DNA of 19,815 bases. Source: Actinomycetes bacterium (GTDB taxonomy: Bacteria; Actinomycetota; Actinomycetes; Actinomycetales; Actinomycetaceae). The stretch covers positions 1 through 19,815 of the forward strand of contig JAFAAX010000078.1 in assembly GCA_023426345.1 (NCBI GenBank), in the 5' to 3' direction. Made by a program: the position numbers and the translations under genes. Every line of letters begins with the position of its first letter. Within the stretch, counting starts at the first letter, position 1. Under the pieces are notes generated by a model. The model was not told where the DNA came from and made no database searches. It was given only the letters and a program-made list of their open reading frames with translations. This document shows, in pieces, positions 13,896 through 19,815 of the stretch.

Positions 13896-14966
13896 ATGAG
13901 CGATGCGACCGAGAACACTCCCGCCCCCTCCGCGCCCGACCGGCCGGCCCTGGGCCAGGACCGCCGCCGCGGCCCGCTGCGCCCCGGCGACCGGGTGCAG
14001 GTGCGCGACCCGAAGGGCCGCCTCCACACGATCACCCTGGTGGCCGGCGGCCGCTTCCAGACCAACCGCGGCACGCTGGACCACGACGCGGTCATCGGGC
14101 GCCCCGACGGCCAGGTGGTGCGCACCCCCGAGGGCCGCGAGTTCCAGGTCCTGCGCCCGCTGCTCTCGGACTACGTGATGTCGATGCCGCGCGGCGCGGC
14201 GATCGTCTACCCGAAGGACGCGGGCACGATCATCCAGATGGGCGACATCTTCCCGGGCGCCACCGTCGTCGAGGCGGGAGCGGGCTCGGGAGCGCTGTCC
14301 CTGTCCCTGCTGGACGCCGTCGGGGAGCGCGGCCGCCTGATCTCGGTGGAGCGCCGCGAGGAGTTCGCCGACATCGCCCGCGCCAACGTCGAGCTGTGGT
14401 TCGGGCGCGCCCACCCCGCGTGGGATCTGCGAGTCGGCGACCTGGCGGAGGTGCTGGCCGCGGAGGAGCCGCAGAGCATCGATCGGGTGGTCCTCGACAT
14501 GCTGGCCCCGTGGGAGAACCTCGGGGCCGTCGCGCGCGCCCTCGCGCCCGGCGGCGTGCTCACCTGCTACATCGCCACCGTCACCCAGATGTCGCGCCTG
14601 GTGGAGGACCTGCGCGCCACGGGCGGCTTCACGGAGCCCCTCGCCGGCGAGACGATGCAGCGCGAATGGCACCTGGACGGCTTGGCCGTGCGCCCCGAGC
14701 ACCGGATGGTCGCCCACACGGGCTTCCTGCTCACGGCGCGCCGCCTCGCCCCGGGCACGTCCCCCCAGGAACGAGGACGTCGCGTCGCGAAGGCCTCGGA
14801 CGGACAGCCGGGGATGTGGGACGCCGAGGACGCGTGGAGCGACCAGGCCGTGGGCCAACGGATCTCGAGCGAGAAGAAGATCCGCCGGGTGCGCCGGGAT
14901 GTCACCGCGAAGGCGTCGACCTGGGTCGTGGACGGGGACGGGGACCACACGGACGACCCGGCGTGA
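13896..14966 (+). CDS. trmI: tRNA (adenine-N1-)-methyltransferase TrmI (m1A58)
   Basis: A 356-residue class I SAM-dependent methyltransferase that methylates A58 in the T-loop of tRNAs as a homotetramer. An N-terminal beta domain (about residues 24-90, starting GPLRPGDRVQVRDPKG) precedes the catalytic domain. The SAM motif is VEAGAGSGALSLSLL with Glu126-Gly132. The active-site Asp201 lies in VVLDMLAPWENL, and GGVLTCYIATVTQ follows. The first ~23 residues are Pro/Ala-rich and probably disordered, and a ~70-residue C-terminal extension rich in charged residues goes beyond the core seen in the M. tuberculosis homologue Rv2118c. The same gene sits between the RecB-like gene and mpa in mycobacteria. 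A separate promoter for mpa appears to follow in the 70-base gap, so coupling to the Pup genes is probably loose. Confidence 0.95.
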   Translation: MSDATENTPAPSAPDRPALGQDRRRGPLRPGDRVQVRDPKGRLHTITLVAGGRFQTNRGTLDHDAVIGRPDGQVVRTPEGREFQVLRPLLSDYVMSMPRGAAIVYPKDAGTIIQMGDIFPGATVVEAGAGSGALSLSLLDAVGERGRLISVERREEFADIARANVELWFGRAHPAWDLRVGDLAEVLAAEEPQSIDRVVLDMLAPWENLGAVARALAPGGVLTCYIATVTQMSRLVEDLRATGGFTEPLAGETMQREWHLDGLAVRPEHRMVAHTGFLLTARRLAPGTSPQERGRRVAKASDGQPGMWDAEDAWSDQAVGQRISSEKKIRRVRRDVTAKASTWVVDGDGDHTDDPA

Positions 14967-14982
14967 GGCGCCCCCGAGGAAC

Positions 14983-14988
14983 TACGGT
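14983..14988 (+). promoter_or_regulatory. Candidate -10 box (TACGGT) for mpa-dop-pup-pafA
   Basis: TACGGT lies in the trmI-mpa gap. The predicted start near 14996 gives a leader of about 40 nt with the AAGGA ribosome-binding site. It is the only promoter-like element I see ahead of the Pup cluster. No clear -35 hexamer is visible. Confidence 0.45.
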
Positions 14989-15036
14989 GGAGGTCGGCCC
15001 GGACAGGGCCGCCACAGGTGGAGGGAAGGATCAGGG

Positions 15037-16635
15037 GTGAGCGAGCCACAGGGGACGCCCTCGTACCGGGACAGCCGCGCGGAGGAGCTGCGCCGCACCG
15101 TGGTGTCGCTGGAGGAGAAGAACGAGCGGCTCACCCGCGCGCTGACGACCGCCCGCGGCCAGCTGCTCCAGATGCAGGAGCAACTGCGCCAGGTCAACCA
15201 GCCGCCCCTCACGCTGGCCGCCTTCGTCTCCGCGGACATCACGAAGCGGGAGATCGAGGCCGTGGTGGGCGGACGGCGCATGCGCCTGGCCGCCGCCCCG
15301 ACGCTCGACCTCTCCTCCCTGGCCCACGGCCAGCTGGTGCGCGTCGACGACAAGATGGTGGCCGTGGAGCCCGACCGCTTCCCGCGCGAGGGCGTGCTGG
15401 CCACCGTCCAGGAGCTCGTCGGCGTCGACCGCGTGCTGGTGGGCACGGAGGGCGGGGCCGAGCACCTGCTCACCCTCGCCGGTCCGCTGCGCCACGGGAA
15501 CCTGCGCCCGGGCGACTCCGTGATGGTCGACATGCGGGCCGGCTACGCCCTGGAGCGCATCGTGCGCTCCGACGTCGAGCAGCTGCTCACGCCCGAGGTC
15601 CCCGACGTCTCCTATGACGACATCGGCGGGCTGGACGCCCAGATCCAGCAGGTCCGCGACGCCATCGAGCTGCCGTTCCGCCATCCGGAGCTCTACCGGG
15701 CCTACGGGCTGCGCGCCCCGAAGGGCATCCTGCTCTACGGGCCACCGGGCTCCGGCAAGACGCTCATCGCGAAGGCGGTGGCGAACTCGCTGTCCCACGC
15801 GGAGACGGGGGCGCGCACGTACTTCCTGTCGATCAAGGGCCCGGAGCTGCTCAACAAGTTCGTCGGGGAGACGGAGCGCCAGATCCGCTCGATCTTCGCC
15901 CGCGCCCGGGCCCTGGCCGGCACGGACGTGCCCGTCGTCATCTTCTTCGACGAGATGGAGGCGCTGTTCCGCACCCGCGGCTCCGGCATCTCCTCCGACG
16001 TCGAGACCATGATCGTCCCCCAGCTGCTGGCCGAGATGGACGGCGTGGAGTCCCTCGACAACGTCATCATCATCGGTGCCTCGAACCGGGCCGACATGAT
16101 CGACCCCGCCGTCCTGCGTCCGGGCCGCCTCGACGTGCGCATCCGCGTCGACCGCCCGGACCGCGCCGGAGCCCGGGACATCTTCTCGAAGTACCTGGTG
16201 CCGACCCTGCCGATCGCCCAGGCCGAGGTCGCGCGCCACGGCTCGCTGGAGGGGGCGCTCGACGCGTTCGCCGAGTCCGCCGTCGAGGTCCTCTACGCCC
16301 AGGACGACTCCACCGCGCTGTTCGACGCGACGCTGGCCTCCGGGCGGACGGTGCGCCTGCACACCTCCGACCTGGTGTCGGGCGCGCTGATCGCGGGCGT
16401 CGTCGAACGGGCGAAGAAGCACGCGATCACGGACTCGCTGGCGGGCCGCGGCGCCGGGCTCACCACCGCCCACGTCCTCGCGGGCGTGTCGGAGGAGACC
16501 AACGAGACCCTCGAGCTCGCGGCCACGTCCTCGCCCTCGGACTGGGCGCGCACCATCGGGCTGCGCGAGGAGATCACGGACCTGCGCCCGCTGCGCGGCC
16601 CGGCCGGGCGCCGGGCGGAAGGAGCGCCACGATGA
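15037..16635 (+). CDS. arc: AAA+ ATPase forming ring-shaped complexes (ARC/Mpa), receptor for pupylated proteins
   Basis: A 532-residue AAA+ unfoldase. Residues ~10-52 form the N-terminal coiled coil that binds Pup (AEELRRTVVSLEEKNERL and on). The interdomain OB-fold region follows (about 55-190). The AAA module has Walker A GPPGSGKT (235-242), Walker B VVIFFDE (Asp305-Glu306), the pore-loop region KGPELLNKFVGETE, and the second-region arginines in DPAVLRPGRLD. In mycobacteria this ATPase caps the 20S proteasome through a C-terminal Gln-Tyr-Leu. Here the chain ends AEGAPR, with no such motif, as reported for Corynebacterium ARC, which works without a proteasome. The GTG start at 15037 has AAGGA (15026-15030) 6 nt upstream. 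Its stop overlaps the dop start (ATGA). The predicted role is ATP-driven unfolding or disassembly of pupylated proteins. Confidence 0.96.
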   Translation: MSEPQGTPSYRDSRAEELRRTVVSLEEKNERLTRALTTARGQLLQMQEQLRQVNQPPLTLAAFVSADITKREIEAVVGGRRMRLAAAPTLDLSSLAHGQLVRVDDKMVAVEPDRFPREGVLATVQELVGVDRVLVGTEGGAEHLLTLAGPLRHGNLRPGDSVMVDMRAGYALERIVRSDVEQLLTPEVPDVSYDDIGGLDAQIQQVRDAIELPFRHPELYRAYGLRAPKGILLYGPPGSGKTLIAKAVANSLSHAETGARTYFLSIKGPELLNKFVGETERQIRSIFARARALAGTDVPVVIFFDEMEALFRTRGSGISSDVETMIVPQLLAEMDGVESLDNVIIIGASNRADMIDPAVLRPGRLDVRIRVDRPDRAGARDIFSKYLVPTLPIAQAEVARHGSLEGALDAFAESAVEVLYAQDDSTALFDATLASGRTVRLHTSDLVSGALIAGVVERAKKHAITDSLAGRGAGLTTAHVLAGVSEETNETLELAATSSPSDWARTIGLREEITDLRPLRGPAGRRAEGAPR

Positions 16636-18200
16636 CTGTTCGACGCGTCGTCGGAACGGAGACGGAGTTCGGCGTGTACCGGCCCGGGGACCCCTGGGCG
16701 AATCCGATGGCGATGTCCGCCCAGGCAGTGGCCGCCTACGCGCGGATCTCGCGCGCGGGGACGCCCTCGTCGGGCAGCGCCCCCGTGCGCTGGGACTTCC
16801 GGGGCGAGGACCCGCTCAACGACCTGCGGGGAACGCGGATGGACCGGGCGGCGGCCGATCCGTCGCTGCTCACCGACGACCCCTATCACCTGGCCCCGCC
16901 CCACGGGACGGAGGAGATGGCGCGGCCCACGCCCGAGGAGCTGGCGCTGCCGGCCGCCACCAGCGCGGTCCTCACCAACGGCGCGCGGCTCTACGTCGAT
17001 CACGCCCACCCGGAGTACTCGGCGCCGGAGTCGACGAACCCGCGCGACGCCGTGCTCTGGGACCGGGCGGGGGAGGTCATCGCCCGCCGCATCATGGAGC
17101 AGATCGCGCGCGACGGGGAGGCGCCGCTGGTCCTGGTGAAGAACAACACGGACGGCAAGGGCGCCTCCTACGGCACGCATGAGAACTACCAGGTGAACCG
17201 GGCGCTCGACCTCGACGACCTGATCCGCGGCCTCACGCCCTTCTTCGTCACCCGCCCCGTCCTGTGCGGCGCGGGGCGCGTGGGGCTCGGGCAGCGGTCG
17301 GAGGCGCCGGGGTTCCAGATCTCCCAGCGCGCCGACTTCGTCGAGAACGAGGTCGGCCTGGAGACGACGTTCAACCGGCCGATCATCAACACCCGTGACG
17401 AGCCGCATGCCGATCCGGCGCGCTTCCGCCGCCTCCACGTCATCGGCGGGGACGGGAACCTGTTCGACGTCTCGGCCTTCCTGCGCCTGGGGACCACGTC
17501 GCTGGTGCTGTGGGCGATCGAGCAGGGGATCGGGCTGGAGTGGGAGGGCCTGGCGCTGTCCGACCCGGTGGGCGAGACCTGGGAGGTCAGCCACCACCCG
17601 GACCTCGACCACCGACTCGCGGTCGCGTCGGGACGGTCGCTGACGGCGGCCGAGCTCCAGCAGGTCTACCTCGACCTGGTGCTGTCCACCTACGACCGGC
17701 TGGGCGAGGCGCCGGACGCGGCGGCACGGGAGGTGCTCGACACCTGGCAGTCCGTCCTCGACCGGATGCGCCGCGACCTGTTCTCGGTGGCCGCCGACGT
17801 CGAATGGGTGGCCAAGTACCAGTTGCTGTCCCGCCAGCGCGCCCGCCTCGGCGTCGGCTGGGACGACGCCCGCCTGGCCGCGATGGACCTCCAGTGGGCG
17901 GATCTGCGGCCCGAGCGCTCGCTGGTGGCCCGGCTGGACGCCGCGGGGCGCGTCCGCCGGCTGTTCACCCCCGAGGAGGTCGAGCGCGCCGCCGACGAGC
18001 CTCCCGCCGACACCCGCGCCCTGATCCGCGGCCGCGCCGTGGCCGCCGTCCCGTCCCTGGTCAAGGCCTCCTGGACGTCGCTGGTCGTCGACGATCCCGC
18101 CCGCGGGCGCCTGGTGCGCCGCCCGATCCCGGACGCCGGGTCCGTGGACGAGGGGCTGATCGAGCTGGTCGACCGGGGCAGGATCGTGGCCGGGGATTGA
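16632..18200 (+). CDS. dop: Deamidase/depupylase of Pup (Dop)
   Basis: A 522-residue enzyme of the PafA/Dop family, which descends from glutamine-synthetase-like carboxylate-amine ligases. The N-terminal ATP/Mg site is VVGTETEFGVY (Glu10, Glu12). The catalytic aspartate is Asp123 in RLYVDHAHPEYS. Residues ~45-82 form the 'Dop loop' insertion (WDFRGEDPLNDLRGTRM region), which separates Dop from PafA. The block PIINTRDEPHAD and the later SLVKASWTSLV are typical. Dop converts the C-terminal Gln of Pup to Glu before ligation, and it also removes Pup from substrates. The ATG overlaps the arc stop by four bases, and AAGGAG (16619-16624) lies 7 nt upstream. A hairpin separates it from pup. The presence of dop agrees with Pup ending in Gln. 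Confidence 0.97.
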   Translation: MTVRRVVGTETEFGVYRPGDPWANPMAMSAQAVAAYARISRAGTPSSGSAPVRWDFRGEDPLNDLRGTRMDRAAADPSLLTDDPYHLAPPHGTEEMARPTPEELALPAATSAVLTNGARLYVDHAHPEYSAPESTNPRDAVLWDRAGEVIARRIMEQIARDGEAPLVLVKNNTDGKGASYGTHENYQVNRALDLDDLIRGLTPFFVTRPVLCGAGRVGLGQRSEAPGFQISQRADFVENEVGLETTFNRPIINTRDEPHADPARFRRLHVIGGDGNLFDVSAFLRLGTTSLVLWAIEQGIGLEWEGLALSDPVGETWEVSHHPDLDHRLAVASGRSLTAAELQQVYLDLVLSTYDRLGEAPDAAAREVLDTWQSVLDRMRRDLFSVAADVEWVAKYQLLSRQRARLGVGWDDARLAAMDLQWADLRPERSLVARLDAAGRVRRLFTPEEVERAADEPPADTRALIRGRAVAAVPSLVKASWTSLVVDDPARGRLVRRPIPDAGSVDEGLIELVDRGRIVAGD

Positions 18201-18204
18201 CGAG

Positions 18205-18222
18205 GGCGGCCGCGGGGCCGCC
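18205..18222 (+). other. Perfect hairpin in the dop-pup gap
   Basis: GGCGGCC (18205-18211) and GGCCGCC (18216-18222) form a 7-bp stem with a 4-nt loop, 4 bases after the dop stop and 26 bases before the pup ATG. It lacks a U-tract and leaves the pup ribosome-binding site free. It could be an RNA-processing or stability element that lets pup be expressed above dop, or a weak attenuator. Confidence 0.45.
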
Positions 18223-18248
18223 AGGTCGGAACAAGGAAGGGAACCGGA

Positions 18249-18431
18249 ATGCCGAGCACGCAGGTCTTCGCCGGAGGCGGAGCGGGGGAGGATCCCGAGG
18301 AGCAGGGGGGACAGGTCCAGGCGCAGGCCTCGACGGAGTCCATCGACGACCTGCTGGACCAGATCGACTCCGTCCTGGAGACGAACGCCGAGTCCTTCGT
18401 CCAGGGCTTCGTCCAGAAGGGCGGTCAGTGA
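18249..18431 (+). CDS. pup: Prokaryotic ubiquitin-like protein Pup
   Basis: A 60-residue, intrinsically disordered modifier. It ends in VQKGGQ, so it must be deamidated by Dop before PafA can join the terminal Glu to a target lysine. Residues ~30-52 (ESIDDLLDQIDSVLETNAES then FVQGFV) are the segment that becomes helical on binding the ATPase coiled coil or PafA/Dop. The N-terminal 28 residues are Gly/Gln/Glu-rich. The only basic residue in the whole protein is Lys57, next to the C-terminus, whereas the M. tuberculosis protein has several Lys and Arg upstream. The ATG has a strong AAGGAAGGG (18233-18241) 7 nt upstream. The pafA GTG begins one base after the stop, where prcB and prcA stand in mycobacteria. 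Confidence 0.97.
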   Translation: MPSTQVFAGGGAGEDPEEQGGQVQAQASTESIDDLLDQIDSVLETNAESFVQGFVQKGGQ

Positions 18432-18432
18432 G

Positions 18433-19815
18433 GTGAGGCGGCGCGTCGTCGGGATCGAGACGGAGCACGGGCTGACGGCGGCGCCGCTGGGCGCCGGCCC
18501 CTCCCCGATGGACGCGGACCAGGCGGCCCGGTACCTGTTCCAGCCGCTCCTGGACCGGGGCCGCTCCTCCAACGTATTCCTGCGCAACGGGGGGCGGCTC
18601 TACCTGGACGTCGGCTCCCACCCCGAGTACGCGACGGCCGAATGCGATCGGCTGGAGGACCTGCTCGCCCAGGACCGCGCGGGCGCCCTCATGCTCGCGG
18701 ACCTCGCCGCCGAGGCCGACCAGGCGCTGGCCGCGCGCGGCATCCCGGCGCGCCTCCACCTGTTCCGCAACAACGTGGACTCGGCGGGCAACTCCTACGG
18801 ATGCCACGAGAACTACCTGCTCCACCGGCGCCGGGACTTCCGCGAGGTCGCCGACGCGCTGGTCGCCTTCTTCATCACCCGGCAGGTGCTTGTGGGCGCC
18901 GGCCACGTCCGCGTCCAGGCCGGCGTGGCGTCCTACGTGTTCTCGCAGCGCGCCGACCAGGTGTGGGACGCGGTGTCCAGCGCGACGACGCGCGCGCGCC
19001 CGATCATCAACACGCGCGACGAGCCCCTGGCCGACTCCGGGTCCTACCGCCGCATGCACGTCATCGTCGGGGACACGAACATGGCGGAGCCGACGACGGC
19101 CCTCAAGACGGGGTCCACGGAGCTGCTGCTCACCGCCGTCGAGGACGGGCTGCGCATCCAGGACCTCGCGTTGGCCGACCCGATGCGCGCGATCCGGGAG
19201 ATCAACGCGGACCTGACGGGGACCGAGAAGGTCGACCTGGCCGACGGGCGCCGGATGACGGCCGTGGAGATCCAGGACGAGATCCTCGGGCGCGTCCTGG
19301 CCCGCACGGACGCCGACGCGCTCGACGGCCTCCACCGTCAGGTCGTCGACCTGTGGACGCGCGGCCTGGCGGCGATCCGCACGGGCGACTGGACCACGGT
19401 GGACACGGAGCTCGACGTCGCGATCAAGAAGCGCCTCCTCGACGCGTACGTCGCGCGGTCGGGCCTGCCCCTGTCCGACCCCCGGGTCGCTCGGCTCGAG
19501 CTCGGCTACCACGACATCACGGCCGAGGGGCTGCGCGACCGGATGGAGGCCGGAGGCCTCATGCGGCGCCTCACCACGCCCGAGCAGGCCCGGGCGGCCG
19601 TCACCGAGCCCCCCGCCACCACGCGGGCGGCGCTGCGCGGCCGGGCCATCGCGGCCGCCGAGGACGCACGGCGGGACCTCACGGTCGACTGGGTGCATCT
19701 GCGCCCGGAGGACCAGACGGCGATGCCGGTGTCCCTCCAGGATCCGCTGGCCGCCGAGGACCCGCAGGTCGACCTCCTCATCGAGCGGATCCGGGGCGCG
19801 CACCCGGTGCTGCCG
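18433..19815 (+). CDS. pafA: Pup-protein ligase PafA (3' end runs off the window)
   Basis: 461 codons are visible without a stop, so the C-terminus lies outside; since the M. tuberculosis enzyme is about 450 residues, little should be missing. The N-terminal nucleotide site is VVGIETEHG (Glu9, Glu11). The catalytic base Asp59 is in RLYLDVGSHPEYAT, the counterpart of Asp64 in M. tuberculosis PafA. NNVDSAGNSYGCHENYLL and PIINTRDEPLAD are further family blocks. The protein has no Dop loop between the N-terminal site and Asp59, which separates it from Dop. It activates the C-terminal Glu of Pup with ATP and forms an isopeptide bond to lysine side chains. The GTG at 18433 is preferred because it is the only start that keeps VVGIETE near the N-terminus; AAGGG upstream is a weak ribosome-binding site, so coupling to pup translation is likely. 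Confidence 0.96.
   Translation, partial: MRRRVVGIETEHGLTAAPLGAGPSPMDADQAARYLFQPLLDRGRSSNVFLRNGGRLYLDVGSHPEYATAECDRLEDLLAQDRAGALMLADLAAEADQALAARGIPARLHLFRNNVDSAGNSYGCHENYLLHRRRDFREVADALVAFFITRQVLVGAGHVRVQAGVASYVFSQRADQVWDAVSSATTRARPIINTRDEPLADSGSYRRMHVIVGDTNMAEPTTALKTGSTELLLTAVEDGLRIQDLALADPMRAIREINADLTGTEKVDLADGRRMTAVEIQDEILGRVLARTDADALDGLHRQVVDLWTRGLAAIRTGDWTTVDTELDVAIKKRLLDAYVARSGLPLSDPRVARLELGYHDITAEGLRDRMEAGGLMRRLTTPEQARAAVTEPPATTRAALRGRAIAAAEDARRDLTVDWVHLRPEDQTAMPVSLQDPLAAEDPQVDLLIERIRGAHPVLP

Noticed and set aside
13811..14125. 105-codon N-terminal extension of the RecB-like gene
   Set aside because: It would run through the trmI promoter and N-terminus, has non-protein-like composition, and the start at 13810 has a -10 box 6 nt upstream.
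16293..18587. Long open frame on the minus strand opposite dop and pup
   Set aside because: It is the antisense shadow of the well-conserved dop and pup genes; the translation has no recognisable domain.
18061..19803. Long minus-strand open frame opposite pafA
   Set aside because: PafA motifs are clear on the plus strand and the antisense translation is compositionally biased with no motif.

Overview
The window is very GC-rich, densely coded actinobacterial chromosome. Signature genes are the pupylation set (an Mpa/ARC-type ATPase, Dop, Pup and PafA), an actinobacterial DnaE2/ImuC polymerase, the RecB-like/TrmI pair known beside mpa in Mycobacterium, and many start codons that sit 6-7 nt behind a TANNNT -10 box. 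The Pup cluster has no 20S proteasome genes, which fits lineages such as Actinomycetaceae or Corynebacterium. The family-level placement is inference, not a match I could run.

Layout. 1-731: 3' end of an error-prone DNA polymerase (dnaE2). 775-2097 (-): AI-2E-family membrane protein. 2176-2823 (-): HAD phosphatase, divergent from a MarR-family regulator at 2937-3419. 3598-4495: two overlapping genes of unknown function with visibly lower third-position GC, lying on the 3' side of a tRNA-Leu(GAG) gene (4587-4672, -) that has a U-tract terminator. 4825-8742: co-oriented unit of a FrnE-like DsbA-family protein, a fused GNAT acetyltransferase/MazG-like NTP pyrophosphohydrolase, and an M3 metallopeptidase. 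8795-9892: FAD-dependent NADH-dehydrogenase-like oxidoreductase. 9944-10267: small protein with a polyacidic tail. 10284-11213 (-): aldo/keto-reductase fold protein whose catalytic tetrad appears to be lost. 11292-12880: uppP overlapping a second HAD phosphatase gene. 12908-13810 (-): RecB-like Fe-S nuclease, divergent from trmI (13896-14966). 15037-19815: mpa/arc, dop, pup and the 5' part of pafA.

How the genes work together. Dop deamidates the C-terminal Gln of Pup, PafA ligates Pup to lysines of target proteins, and Mpa/ARC recognises and unfolds pupylated proteins. Because prcB and prcA are absent from between pup and pafA, and the ATPase lacks the C-terminal Tyr motif that docks on the 20S core, this looks like an unfolding/remodelling pathway rather than a degradative one. 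UppP recycles the undecaprenyl carrier for cell-wall synthesis. The remaining genes are mostly single-function housekeeping or stress genes.

The strongest points for follow-up are the proteasome-free Pup cluster with its nearly lysine-free Pup, the GNAT-MazG fusion, the aldo/keto reductase with all four catalytic positions replaced, the unknown gene pair beside tRNA-Leu, and a recurrent leaderless promoter architecture at seven genes. No CRISPR array, insertion sequence, rRNA or riboswitch was seen. No gene-free stretch exceeds 300 bases; the longest are 3420-3597 and 4673-4824.
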